Assembly (NCBI RefSeq): GCF_001443605.1
Contig: NZ_CP013118.1
Location: 442,225 to 506,224, forward strand
Origin: Salinivirga cyanobacteriivorans
GTDB lineage: Bacteria; Bacteroidota; Bacteroidia; Bacteroidales; Salinivirgaceae
Direction of reading: 5' to 3'
Length of the DNA stretch: 64,000 nt
Part shown: piece by piece, positions 28,101-36,912 of the stretch
Layout: each line of letters opens with the position of its first letter
Position numbering within the stretch: the first letter of the stretch is position 1
Made by a program: the position numbers and the translations under genes
Notes under the pieces: model-generated
Seen by the model: only the letters and a program-made list of their open reading frames with translations
Told to the model about the DNA's origin: nothing
The model's database searches: none

Positions 28101-29378
28101 TTATTGCCCCAGGGCTTTTAAAATATTCTGTGCTTTATGCAAAGTTTCTTCGTATTCATCTTGTGGATCAGATAATAGCGTAATACCTCCACCCACATTA
28201 AAAGTTAGTGTTTGGTTTTGAATAAAAACGGTTCGAATCAAAATATTAAAATCCATTTCACCAGCTCCGTTGATATATCCAAAGCTGCCGGTGTATGGTC
28301 CCCTGCCCTTTTGTTCTAGCTCTTCAATTATTTGACATGCCCTGATTTTAGGGCAGCCGGTTATTGAGCCACCCGGAAACAAGGCTTTCATAATGGCAGA
28401 GAAATCCGAAACCGCCAATTCCCCCTCAACATCAGCCACCAAATGAAAAACATTTTTGAGTGTCTTAAGTATTGGAAACTCCTTTACTTTCACAGTTCCG
28501 GGTCTACAGATTTTTGAGATATCATTGCGTAATAAATCAGTGATCATAGCCAGTTCGCGCAGATTTTTTGTATCATTTAATAATTGATTACTGACCATAT
28601 CATCATCGCCGTTGCGGCCGGCAGTGCCTTTAATCGGAGAAGTGAGGATTTTGCCATTTGCGGTTTTAAAAAACCGTTCAGGGCTGGTAGAGACAAGGTA
28701 CCTGCCCTCTGATTTATAAAAAACGCCAAATTCTATACGATTAGACTCCAGTAGTGATTTCGCAGCAGCAGCAGTATCTCCGGTAAAATCTGCTGTAATT
28801 TTCCGGGTCAGGTTCACCTGGTAAACATCTCCCGCCCGAATATACTTTTGTATACTTTTCACACCTTGCATAAAACTATCCTCATCAGGATGCGATTGGT
28901 AATTGGAAACAGAAAAACCATCTGAACCCTTTTTGGAATAATTAAAAACCTCATCAATCGATAATGCAAAAGTGCTTTCATTGTTTAGTTCAATTTGGTA
29001 ACCATTTTTAAGTTTCCATTGTTGGTTAAAAATGAACACAAACTCGTACACGTGAAAACTGTATAACGGAAAATCTGTATCACGGAGATTACTATAAATA
29101 CCATTCTCTTCGACGAGGTGCTTAGCATCATAACCCATGTAACCAAAAATCCACGGAAAATCGAAGTGATGTTGGTTTTGCAAATAATCAATGCTTTCCA
29201 GAGATTGATCTTCAGTTATAGTTTTAAGTGGATTAAAAGCCAAAACAATGTTGTTTGAGCCATCTACATCACGGCTTGTATAAAGCAAAGTTCCATTCCA
29301 TTGTTCTACAAGATTAATCGCTTCTTGCAGTCCAATATCGTAATTTATTGAAACCGGATGTGCGCTAAACTTCAACAT
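28101..29378 (-). CDS. pabB: Aminodeoxychorismate synthase component I
   Basis: 425 residues of the chorismate-binding family. PIKGTAGRNGDDD carries the PIKGT signature; its lysine distinguishes ADC synthase from anthranilate synthase (PIAGT). Also visible: ELAMITDLLRNDI and PGGSITGCPKIRACQIIEE. It makes 4-amino-4-deoxychorismate for folate from chorismate and PabA-derived ammonia. Its start overlaps the end of the amidotransferase gene by 14 bp, showing translational coupling. Confidence 0.93.
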   Translation of the reverse strand: MLKFSAHPVSINYDIGLQEAINLVEQWNGTLLYTSRDVDGSNNIVLAFNPLKTITEDQSLESIDYLQNQHHFDFPWIFGYMGYDAKHLVEENGIYSNLRDTDFPLYSFHVYEFVFIFNQQWKLKNGYQIELNNESTFALSIDEVFNYSKKGSDGFSVSNYQSHPDEDSFMQGVKSIQKYIRAGDVYQVNLTRKITADFTGDTAAAAKSLLESNRIEFGVFYKSEGRYLVSTSPERFFKTANGKILTSPIKGTAGRNGDDDMVSNQLLNDTKNLRELAMITDLLRNDISKICRPGTVKVKEFPILKTLKNVFHLVADVEGELAVSDFSAIMKALFPGGSITGCPKIRACQIIEELEQKGRGPYTGSFGYINGAGEMDFNILIRTVFIQNQTLTFNVGGGITLLSDPQDEYEETLHKAQNILKALGQ

Positions 29379-29961
29379 ATTGGTTAAAAAAATTATCAGT
29401 GACTAATGCGCCTTGAGTAGTAAGAAAGCTCTCGGGATGAAACTGTACCCCGACCCAGGGTTTGTGTTTATGTCTGAGTGCCATTACAGCGTTATTCTCA
29501 TGTGCAACAGCGAGCACTTTAAATGTTTCAGACGGTAAAAACTGGCGTTCCTGAATTTCGAGCGAATTGTACCTGGCCCCCTCAAAACTGGGACTTACAC
29601 CTTTAAAAATGTCATTTTGATGATGTTTTACGATGGTTGCTGCGCCATGGGCCGGCAAGGTTGAGCGCGTTACTTTTACACCTTCGCGCCAGGCCAAAAA
29701 CTGCATTCCAAGACATACACCAAAAACAGGAATATGCTTTTTTTCAACCACACGTTCAAAATATTCTTGAAGCAAACCGGTCTCGGCCGGCGTCATAGGG
29801 CCAGGGCCAATTATCAGGGCGAGAGGTACTTCCTGCAGAATTGTGCGATCTCTGTTCCTGAAAACATCGAACCTATAACCAGGCCGCACTGTTTTTAAAA
29901 GATGGAGCAGGTTGTAGGTAAAAGAATCGTAGTTATCGAATAATATAACTTGCTTTGTCAT
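29365..29961 (-). CDS. pabA: Glutamine amidotransferase, ADC/anthranilate synthase component II
   Basis: 198 residues, class-I glutamine amidotransferase. LFDNYDSFTYNL at the N-terminus, IIGPGPMTP, the nucleophile in GVCLGMQFLAW (Met replaces the common His after Gly) and the His-Glu pair in VQFHPESF. It supplies ammonia to the downstream PabB. It begins 64 bp after the racemase-like gene ends, with a strong terminator in between, so pabA-pabB should have their own promoter. Confidence 0.92.
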   Translation of the reverse strand: MTKQVILFDNYDSFTYNLLHLLKTVRPGYRFDVFRNRDRTILQEVPLALIIGPGPMTPAETGLLQEYFERVVEKKHIPVFGVCLGMQFLAWREGVKVTRSTLPAHGAATIVKHHQNDIFKGVSPSFEGARYNSLEIQERQFLPSETFKVLAVAHENNAVMALRHKHKPWVGVQFHPESFLTTQGALVTDNFFNQYVEV

Positions 29962-29972
29962 GGGCAGAGCAC

Positions 29973-30004
29973 AAAAATTCCCGGGGTGCTGGTCCCCGGG
30001 AATG
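29973..30004 (-). terminator. Rho-independent terminator of the racemase-like gene
   Basis: Near-perfect hairpin ATTCCCGGGG-loop-CCCCGGGAAT, followed on the minus strand by TTTTTG. It lies between the racemase-like stop (30025) and the pabA start. Confidence 0.88.
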
Positions 30005-30024
30005 GCAAAAATAAGAAATAAATT

Positions 30025-31095
30025 TTATACGATACGTTTTTCAATATAATTGGAATTCATCACGCCCAATGCTCCCATGTAAGTCATCCGTAAACGAATC
30101 AAATCACCAACCTTATACCTGGGTTGTTCTGAACCCAGGTCAATGACAATCATATCAGATGAAGCTCCTGCAATCTCCACATCAGGATCAAAGGGTTCGA
30201 TATGGCGTGGGTCAATATCGAGCAAACCAATATCGAGTAATCCCCGGTAAGCAGTTTTTCCTACATCTTTAGGATCGATCTCTGCTTTTTGGCCATCGAC
30301 ATTCTCTCCAAGGTCACCTTCAGGAACAATCGGTTTCTCTGTTAATTCAATTAGCTCTGCATAAAGGGTAAGCGCATTTTGCTTCATGCCCTTAATGGGT
30401 TTGTCATTAATTAAATTATTTCCCAAATATAGGGTTTCACCAAGGCGGTAATGGTTTATTCCCGGAGGGAGCATACCTTGTAACAACATGGGCAGTGTAA
30501 CGGATGTACCACCCGAAACATAAGGAACATTGCGACTAAAACGGGCCTCAATGAGCTGTTCATATAAACTAAGCTGAATCAACTTATCTGGACTTGGCAT
30601 TACACCACTCATGCAACTTAAATTGGTACCGATGCCTACCACCTCAATATTGGGCATTTCGAATACTTTTTCATAAAAGTCTATAAAATCCTCACGCATA
30701 ACACCTTCGCGCAGATCGCCCATTTCAATCATAATGATAATTTTATGGACTTTATCCTGTCGTTGGGCTTCTTCAGAAAGCAAGTTAATGGTGTATGATT
30801 CGGTATTTAAACTAATATCGGCATAGGCTACAATGCTTTTAATACTTCGTTTTGCAGGTGGTTTGATATAAACAGTTTCGACTTCGGAGTTGATGTTTTT
30901 TATCTTTTTAAGGTTACTTATTCGGGAATCGCATACCTGTTCAACACCAAGGTTGATCACTTCTTTTAAATATGCATTGTGCCCACAAAGCAGTTTGGTT
31001 ACGATACCGAATTCGATGTTGTTTTTATCGAACGTTCGCTTTAGAAATTGATAATTGTGATGTAATTTTTCTCGATCTAGTTCTATAAAAGCCAT
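30025..31095 (-). CDS. Ornithine racemase-like fold-III PLP enzyme
   Basis: 356 residues of the alanine racemase N-terminal fold. The PLP lysine should be in GIVTKLLCGH. Further conserved blocks are VCDSRISNLKKI, IMIEMGDLREGVM, VGIGTNLSC and YVSGGTSVTLPML, which fit the alanine/ornithine racemase family rather than Alr itself (no Alr tyrosine motif). It probably racemises ornithine or another basic or neutral amino acid; the substrate cannot be fixed. The MarR gene upstream on the same strand (47 bp) may regulate it. Confidence 0.82.
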   Translation of the reverse strand: MAFIELDREKLHHNYQFLKRTFDKNNIEFGIVTKLLCGHNAYLKEVINLGVEQVCDSRISNLKKIKNINSEVETVYIKPPAKRSIKSIVAYADISLNTESYTINLLSEEAQRQDKVHKIIIMIEMGDLREGVMREDFIDFYEKVFEMPNIEVVGIGTNLSCMSGVMPSPDKLIQLSLYEQLIEARFSRNVPYVSGGTSVTLPMLLQGMLPPGINHYRLGETLYLGNNLINDKPIKGMKQNALTLYAELIELTEKPIVPEGDLGENVDGQKAEIDPKDVGKTAYRGLLDIGLLDIDPRHIEPFDPDVEIAGASSDMIVIDLGSEQPRYKVGDLIRLRMTYMGALGVMNSNYIEKRIV

Positions 31096-31142
31096 ATATT
31101 CTTAATTAATTATTTTAAACGTGTTGTACAGAATACAAATTC

Positions 31143-31658
31143 TCATGTATTCGATTGTTTGGGATTATCCGCATGACCATTGGTCTTAAAGTCATCTGCC
31201 ACAAGCACGGGCGATGCTTCCATATCCTGAATTTCAAGCAGCGAAATAATTTTATCAAGCGAGTCACTAATAACTTCAATTGATTCTGCAGAAACATTAT
31301 CGAGTTTATCACTTAAACGGGTATGCAGCAATTGTGGTGAGTTTTTAAGCATCTGCTCCCCTGTCGAAGTAAGAGCAATGTAGGTTGTGCGTTTATCTTG
31401 CTGCTTGGGCAACCTGGCAACTAACCCTTTCTTTTGTAACCGGTTGATAATTCCTGTAACCGTACTGCTGTTGAGTTCAAGATATCTGGTAATAGCTTTA
31501 TGTGTTGCCTGAAAATTGTCAGATTCGTGTAAAAACTGTAAACATAAAAGTTGAGGTATGCTGATTCCGTATTTTTTCTGAATTTGCTTCGATTCCAAAT
31601 TTATAGACCTCACAATCTTGCGAATCCTGATTAAAATTTGTGTTGAGTCCATTTCCAT
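31143..31658 (-). CDS. MarR-family transcriptional regulator
   Basis: 171 residues with a winged-helix core: ISIPQLLCLQFLHE, ITRYLELNSSTVTGIINRLQKKGLVAR (recognition helix) and DKRTTYIALTSTGEQML (wing with the DxR motif). The open frame reaches a TTG at 31676, but ATGs at 31658 and 31652 are more likely starts. It probably represses its own operon with the racemase-like gene, responding to an unknown small molecule. It is divergent from the TlpA-like lipoprotein gene at 31788, whose promoter shares the 130-bp gap. Confidence 0.9.
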   Translation of the reverse strand: MEMDSTQILIRIRKIVRSINLESKQIQKKYGISIPQLLCLQFLHESDNFQATHKAITRYLELNSSTVTGIINRLQKKGLVARLPKQQDKRTTYIALTSTGEQMLKNSPQLLHTRLSDKLDNVSAESIEVISDSLDKIISLLEIQDMEASPVLVADDFKTNGHADNPKQSNT

Positions 31659-31787
31659 TTCGTTTGTGCACGACAAATATATATTTTTTAATTTGATTTA
31701 AGAAATTTCAAATTAGGACTAAAAAGTATTTTTTCCTGGTTTTTGTTTTGCTATTTTTACATCGAACTTTAAACAAAACCACCTCAT

Positions 31788-32879
31788 ATGAAGAAAATAA
31801 TTGTAATTATCGCAGCATTAGCCTTAATGACAGCATGCTCTGAGAAAGAAGGTTATGATGTTCACATAAAAACTGTTGAAAAAGAAGCCGACTGGGCTTA
31901 TCTTTTGAATGTGCAGAACAATCAGCTGGTACCTTTTGATTCAGCCCAATGGAAAGATGGATACCAATTTACCGGTTCAGTAGAACGTCCGGAATTGGTG
32001 TTTTTTAATTTAAAAGGTACAAACAAACGGGAACCGCTTTTTCTTGAAAATACAAGCATAACCGTTACTCCGGCAGAGGGTAATCCGGGCAGTTTCAATT
32101 ACGAAGGTTCGAAACTGAATGATATATTTGAGCAATATAACGACAGCGCCAACTATTATAGCCAGGAAAACCAAAGGTTATATAGTGAGTATCAAAAAGC
32201 CCGTCAGGATGCAAACAAAACCAGGGAAGACTCAATCAGAGGCCTGGTAGAAGGGCTTTATGATAAGGAACAAGCTTATTCTGAATCTTTTGCCCTGGAA
32301 AATTTAGATAACCTTGTGGGTTTATACATTGTGCGTCGCAAACTGGTCTATTCTATGGATTACGAGAAATTGAAAGATGTTTTAGGAAAAGTACCTGAAG
32401 ACAATCAAAACAATGCTTACTACGAATATTTAGAAAAACATTTGGCGAAACTCGAAAAAACACGTATTGGGAAAGAAGCTCCAACATTCACAATGAAAGA
32501 TACTGCCGGCAATGAGGTTGCATTGAAAGATTTTCGAGGTAACTACACACTTGTTGACTTTTGGGCAGCCTGGTGTGGGCCTTGTCGCAGAGCTAACCCG
32601 CACGTAGTTGAAATTTATGAAGAATACCACCCGAAGGGGTTCCAGGTACTTGGCGTATCATTTGACCAATCGCGTGAAGCCTGGATTAAAGCAATACATG
32701 AAGATAATTTGCCGTGGACGCAGGTTTCTGACCTGAAAGGTTGGAAAAATGAGGCCGGACAGCTTTATGGTGTAAACAGCATTCCACATACTGTTTTAAT
32801 TGATCCGGAAGGAAAAATTGTAGCCAACAGGTTCTCGCACGAAGAGCTGAGAGAAAAGCTCGAAGAGATTTATCAATAA
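31788..32879 (+). CDS. TlpA/ResA-like thioredoxin-fold lipoprotein with DUF4369-like N-terminal domain
   Basis: 363 residues. Lipoprotein signal MKKIIVIIAALALMTAC, an N-terminal beta domain like DUF4369 (to about 110), a helical linker, and a C-terminal AhpC/TSA-thioredoxin domain with redox motif WCGPC and cis-Pro in SIPHTVLID. Bacteroidota carry many such periplasm-facing thiol oxidoreductases. They probably reduce disulfides or help cytochrome maturation. Terminator follows. Confidence 0.92.
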   Translation: MKKIIVIIAALALMTACSEKEGYDVHIKTVEKEADWAYLLNVQNNQLVPFDSAQWKDGYQFTGSVERPELVFFNLKGTNKREPLFLENTSITVTPAEGNPGSFNYEGSKLNDIFEQYNDSANYYSQENQRLYSEYQKARQDANKTREDSIRGLVEGLYDKEQAYSESFALENLDNLVGLYIVRRKLVYSMDYEKLKDVLGKVPEDNQNNAYYEYLEKHLAKLEKTRIGKEAPTFTMKDTAGNEVALKDFRGNYTLVDFWAAWCGPCRRANPHVVEIYEEYHPKGFQVLGVSFDQSREAWIKAIHEDNLPWTQVSDLKGWKNEAGQLYGVNSIPHTVLIDPEGKIVANRFSHEELREKLEEIYQ

Positions 32880-32896
32880 AGTTTTAAATAGATATA

Positions 32897-32930
32897 AAAG
32901 GCTGATTCATTATAGAATCGGCCTTTTTTT
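32897..32930 (+). terminator. Rho-independent terminator
   Basis: AAAGGCTGATTC-ATTATA-GAATCGGCCTTTTTTT directly after the TlpA-like gene: 11-bp stem with one G-T pair and a T run. Confidence 0.93.
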
Positions 32931-32964
32931 ATGCAAGGAATCCGGTTTTATTTCTACATGTACT

Positions 32965-34466
32965 GACATACCGTCCAAAAAAGTGTGTCTAAAACACATG
33001 GTTCCCAACTATTATTAGTTTTGCAATGAATTAAAAAGTAAAACAATAAAAGTCAGAAACCATGATGTTTACAAAGAAACAAACAGAAGAAGTATTAAGC
33101 AAGTTTATTTCACGAGAAAATGGTCTTCATGATGTAATGGAGATGGTCTTAGATGCAATGATGTATTCAGAACGGGAAGCCTTTCTGTCAGGAGCAAAAA
33201 GCAACAAGGGAAATGGTTACAGACCCCTAAGTGCCTTAGGTCATGGACACCAACTTGAGCTGCAAGTCCCTAGAGATCGCTTAAGTCAATTTACTCCAAA
33301 AATATTAGCTATATTTCGAGAACAAGAATCTTACTTAAAAGAAGTCTCCTTTAAGCTATATTCAAAAGGTTTAACCACGCGTGATATATCCTCAGTCATG
33401 GATACCATTTATGGCGGACATTATAGTAAAAGTAAGATTAGTGATATTAGTACCAGTTTTTATGATCAAATGCAAGCATGGAGAAACAGAGAACTGGACT
33501 CCCATTATCTTGCACTTTATATTGACGGCCTTCATGTAAAATTAAAAAGAGGAAATAAATATGAAACAGAATGTTTTTATATCATTCTTGGCTTGCGTGA
33601 AGATTTTAAGCGAGAAGTCATATCTATCGTTAATTTTCCCGTAGAATCAGCTAATTCATGGGAAATAATATTTGATCAAATCAAAGCAAGAGGAATAGAG
33701 ACTGTTGGTATTATAATATCAGACGCTCTAAGCGGTATTGATAAGAGCATAGCAAAAAAATTTAGTTGCCCGCATCAGAAATGCATTTTACACTTGCAAC
33801 GTAACCTATTAAGTTATGTCCGCATGAGTGATAAAAAAGAGGTTGCTAATGACTTTAGAGAAGTTCTCAGTGCTGCTGATCCGCACCATAACAAAGCTAT
33901 AGCTGTGTCAAAATTTAAAGAATTTAAAGAAAAATGGCGAAAGAAATACAGGTCTTTTGGGCAATATCTTGATAACCTGGATATTTACCCATATTTAACC
34001 TTTTTAGATTACGATGTCAGAATACGTCGTATGCTTTATACGACCAACTGGATAGAGCGATTTAATAAAAGCGCCAGAAGAACATTGAAAATAAGAGGTG
34101 CATTACCATCTGAAGAGGCAGTTCTATCACTGATAACAAGTGTGGCAAAAGAACAAACAGAGGGTCATTACTCATATCCTATTTATAATTTTAGATATGA
34201 AGAAAAACTATTAGCAAACAAATATTAACCTGGATTTGATTTATTATCTCAAATGCAAAATTAATTTGACTAGGAAAGTTGTCAAGAGCAAGACAAGTGG
34301 CCCCACATGCCACTACACAACACCTAAGCCACTATTGACAACATCCTTCGTCAAATTTTAAAAGCATTTAGAACAAATAAATCAACGAAAAAAATATAAG
34401 TTTGTATTGAAAGAATGCATTACTAATAATAGGTCAACCCAGACACACTAATCTGGACACTACCCC
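32965..34466 (+). mobile_element. IS256-family insertion sequence
   Basis: The transposase at 33062 is enclosed by imperfect inverted ends. The left end has ACCGTCCAAAAAAGTGTGTC (about 32970-32989); the right end, reverse complement, has GTGTCCAGATTAGTGTGTCT (about 34461-34442). The 230 bp after the transposase gene holds no gene. It marks the left edge of the mobile island. Confidence 0.75.
33062..34228 (+). CDS. IS256-family (Mutator-like) transposase
   Basis: 388 residues. Conserved Mutator features: RDRLSQFTPKIL, YSKGLTTRDISSVMDTIYG, the first Asp in LALYIDGLHVKLKRG, the second in GIIISDALSGIDK, the C/H pair CILHLQRNLL and the Glu in TTNWIERFNKSARR. Full length with intact catalytic residues, so the element may be active. 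The two adjacent ATGs (33062, 33065) cannot be separated. Confidence 0.94.
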   Translation: MMFTKKQTEEVLSKFISRENGLHDVMEMVLDAMMYSEREAFLSGAKSNKGNGYRPLSALGHGHQLELQVPRDRLSQFTPKILAIFREQESYLKEVSFKLYSKGLTTRDISSVMDTIYGGHYSKSKISDISTSFYDQMQAWRNRELDSHYLALYIDGLHVKLKRGNKYETECFYIILGLREDFKREVISIVNFPVESANSWEIIFDQIKARGIETVGIIISDALSGIDKSIAKKFSCPHQKCILHLQRNLLSYVRMSDKKEVANDFREVLSAADPHHNKAIAVSKFKEFKEKWRKKYRSFGQYLDNLDIYPYLTFLDYDVRIRRMLYTTNWIERFNKSARRTLKIRGALPSEEAVLSLITSVAKEQTEGHYSYPIYNFRYEEKLLANKY

Positions 34467-34571
34467 TGGGTTTGATGCTGGTTGCCCCTTCGGGGCGTGG
34501 AAGGGATTGGTAGGTTGGGTGAGGTGAGAGCGTGAGGTGATTGGTTGATTGGCAGAAACTGCTTTATATTG

Positions 34572-34961
34572 CTATCCTGTTTTTGTATGATTATCCATAT
34601 AATCTTGTTTTTGGATGATTAGCACTTTTTTAGGGTCATCAATTTGCATGTAGCCATAGTCATAACAGAAGAAATAGAGGTTGTTGTTTTCTGTGCGCCA
34701 GGTGTGTGTAAGGTGCTTAAAATCCATGCCCATTTGTTTTAAAAATTCTTTGCGTACGGTGGCTTTACCCCATGGACAGGCTTTTTTGAGTGCCGACCGA
34801 TTTTTGCGCAGTTGTTTGTTGATGGCTTTTATGTAATCTTCTTGTATGTTTGTTCTTTGGTTGTGATATGCACTTTTGCAATCGGGGCTACAAAATTTCT
34901 TATCACTCCTACCCTTCAATATATCATTACAATAAAGGCACTTACGTTTATTTGATTTCAT
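34572..34961 (-). CDS. Zinc-ribbon protein (DUF2116-like)
   Basis: 129 residues. N-terminal zinc finger KCLYCNDILKGRSDKKFCSPDCKSAYHNQR (CxxC...CxxxC), then a basic helical region (NKQLRKNRSALKKACP) and an aromatic C-terminal segment YFFCYDYGYMQIDDPKKVL. Such proteins are widespread in Bacteroidota and unexplained. The finger suggests nucleic-acid binding. It is divergent from the tyrosine recombinase, and its start codon abuts the dispersed repeat copy at 34962-35103. Confidence 0.8.
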   Translation of the reverse strand: MKSNKRKCLYCNDILKGRSDKKFCSPDCKSAYHNQRTNIQEDYIKAINKQLRKNRSALKKACPWGKATVRKEFLKQMGMDFKHLTHTWRTENNNLYFFCYDYGYMQIDDPKKVLIIQKQDYMDNHTKTG

Positions 34962-35103
34962 ATGTTTATAATTTTGATTTTAGTGGTCATTACCTGTCCC
35001 GATGCCAATCGGGATGGAACCTCCTATTACCTGTTTTACAGCTTTTTAACTGTAATACTCCAAATAATCATGCTCGTGTGTGTTTAATGGTCAAACATGG
35101 AGG
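34962..35103. repeat. Dispersed element, copy 2, between zinc-finger and recombinase genes
   Basis: Matches 21582-21698 in order: TGTTTATAATTTTGATTTTAGTGGTCA, GGAACCTCC, CCAAATAATCATGC, GTGTGTTTAA and ATGGAGG, with TTTCAT on both sides (34956-34961 and 35104-35109). An extra hairpin TCCCGATGCCAATCGGGA lies inside. It would also contain the zinc-finger gene's promoter region. Confidence 0.7.
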
Positions 35104-35246
35104 TTTCATCATTTTTGTTTACTTATGCGTTTATATTCGATTATATTCGTTTAAAAATACGCATTATTTTTGATTTGACCATAGTTTTGTTCAAAAACAT
35201 TAACCATTTTATGATTATTCACGCTTATATTACCTCGATAGCAGAA

Positions 35247-35260
35247 TGGCAACTAGTTGC
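35247..35260. promoter_or_regulatory. Perfect 14-bp palindrome upstream of the recombinase
   Basis: GGCAACTAGTTGCC lies 63 bp before the recombinase ATG. TTGGCAAC/GTTGCC is also the core at the first cassette junction (36852-36860). It may be an operator or a second recombinase-binding site. The rest of 35104-35322 shows no gene. Confidence 0.4.
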
Positions 35261-35322
35261 CGACACCCCCACGGTACGGTTGTCATTTTGCTTTTCTATC
35301 GAATCTTAAAATAAATTTGCCT

Positions 35323-36768
35323 ATGAAACCAATTGTGTATTTGAACAAGCGATCGCATCCGGGCAATAAAAAAAATTATATTGCTTTGATTTATAAAACG
35401 AATGAAACAGTTAATACGTTGATAAAACAGAATGACTGGATTCGTTTTAGCGAGCAAATTGGCCACTATGTGGTGAAATTTACTGAATCGAATTTGGCGC
35501 TGCTAAGGGATTTATTTGCTGGCTTTGCTGTGGTTAATACTCAGTATTTAGAGGCTGCTTCTGCTGTAACAGCCGACAACATAGAGATTCGTTCAGATGT
35601 GAGCTTTCGGAATCCGCTCTCTGTGGCTAAAAAATTGGGTTCTGTGCTAATCATCAACAAAAGAATCAGGAACAAAAGCTTTTTCCTTATTCGTTTTAAA
35701 TATAATTCTGAAATAAAAAATTTATTAAAAAAAAGCGACTGGTTAAGGTTCAACGAGGAACTAAAGCTATTTTATTTTGATGCTACGCGGCGACAGTTGC
35801 ATAGGTTTATCAAGGAGTTTTCTGGAAAACTAAAGATCAGCATTCACCAAAAAGTTCTTATACGCGATGTGGCTATTATTCAACTTTTAATGGAACAATC
35901 TTACGCAAAGGGATCACGATTTAAAGGTTGTCCGACTGATTATTTAAAATATATGATTTCGCGCAGTTATTCGCAAAACACCATTGCCACATATCATTAT
36001 TATTTTTTACGATTCATAAATTCATATCCCTGGTTGAATTTAAAGACGATTGAAAAATTTGGTGCGAAGGAAATCAATAGATTTCATGAGGATCTCAAAT
36101 CAACCGAAGGTGGCAGTACCAATAAGATACATCACAGTATAAATGCTATAAAATTATATTACCGAGAAATTGTTCGTACAGAGCTTGAATTGAATAGTAT
36201 TGTAAGGCCTAAAAAAGAGAAAATGTTGCCAAAAGTATGGAGTTTAGAGGAAGTTAGCAAGATTATCAGGCATATTGATAATTTGAAGCATAAAGCGATT
36301 ATTACTATAATGTATTCGGCCGGGTTACGTGTTAGTGAGGTGGTAAAGTTAAAGCCTGAGGATATTCACAGAGATCGCATGCAATTGAGAATACGATGTG
36401 CCAAGGGTAAAAAAGATCGGTATACTATTTTGGGTGCTAAAACACTTGAATTGATAGAGGCGTATTACAAGGCTTACCGGCCAAAAGAGTTTTTATTTGA
36501 GGGACAGTTTGGTGGAGCATATTCTGCTTCAAGTGTGCGTATGGTTTTAAATAATGCAGTAAAAAAATCGCGTGTAAAGCCTTATAGCGGCACGCATACA
36601 TTGCGTCACTCATTTGCCACACATTTATTGGAAGCGGGCACTGATTTGCGATATATACAGGGTTTGCTTGGGCACAACAACTCCAAGACGACTGAGATTT
36701 ATACGCACATAAGCAATGCACATTTACGTACAATTAAAAGTCCGGTAGATGGATTGGATATTTCATAA
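35323..36768 (+). CDS. Tyrosine recombinase adjacent to the cassette array (candidate non-canonical integron integrase)
   Basis: 481 residues from ATG 35323 (MKPIVYLNKR); the longer frame needs a TTG. The N-terminal ~180 residues are two copies of one module: NKRS...KQNDWIRFSEQ and NKRI...KKSDWLRFNEE. A SAM-like core-binding domain (about 195-290) and a full catalytic domain follow: SAGLRVSEVV (Arg), KGKKDRYT (Lys), HTLRHSFATHLLEAG (His-Arg), LGHNN (His) and IYTHIS (Tyr). The ~20-residue insertion characteristic of IntI is missing, so it is Xer-like by sequence. The first cassette begins 84 bp after its stop, in the same direction. Confidence 0.88.
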   Translation: MKPIVYLNKRSHPGNKKNYIALIYKTNETVNTLIKQNDWIRFSEQIGHYVVKFTESNLALLRDLFAGFAVVNTQYLEAASAVTADNIEIRSDVSFRNPLSVAKKLGSVLIINKRIRNKSFFLIRFKYNSEIKNLLKKSDWLRFNEELKLFYFDATRRQLHRFIKEFSGKLKISIHQKVLIRDVAIIQLLMEQSYAKGSRFKGCPTDYLKYMISRSYSQNTIATYHYYFLRFINSYPWLNLKTIEKFGAKEINRFHEDLKSTEGGSTNKIHHSINAIKLYYREIVRTELELNSIVRPKKEKMLPKVWSLEEVSKIIRHIDNLKHKAIITIMYSAGLRVSEVVKLKPEDIHRDRMQLRIRCAKGKKDRYTILGAKTLELIEAYYKAYRPKEFLFEGQFGGAYSASSVRMVLNNAVKKSRVKPYSGTHTLRHSFATHLLEAGTDLRYIQGLLGHNNSKTTEIYTHISNAHLRTIKSPVDGLDIS

Positions 36769-36860
36769 TAATGTTTAATTTTGGATAAAAAAAAAGCCGC
36801 TGGGTAATGACATAATGTATATAAATGCAATTCACATGCGCTTATCCAGTAGTTGGCAAC
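36769..36860 (+). other. Candidate attI and first cassette junction
   Basis: Between the recombinase stop and cassette 1. The junction is CAGTAG^TTGGCAACAACTG (G at 36852). GTTGGCAAC (36852-36860) is the exact reverse complement of the inverse core GTTGCCAAC at the start of attC1 (38256-38264), which places the first crossover here. The stretch also holds A-rich DNA (AAAAAAAAAGCCGCTGGG). Confidence 0.62.
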
Positions 36861-36912
36861 AACTGTCAGAGACCACATGCATCATAGAAACTAATAAGAT
36901 AGAAAAATAGAA

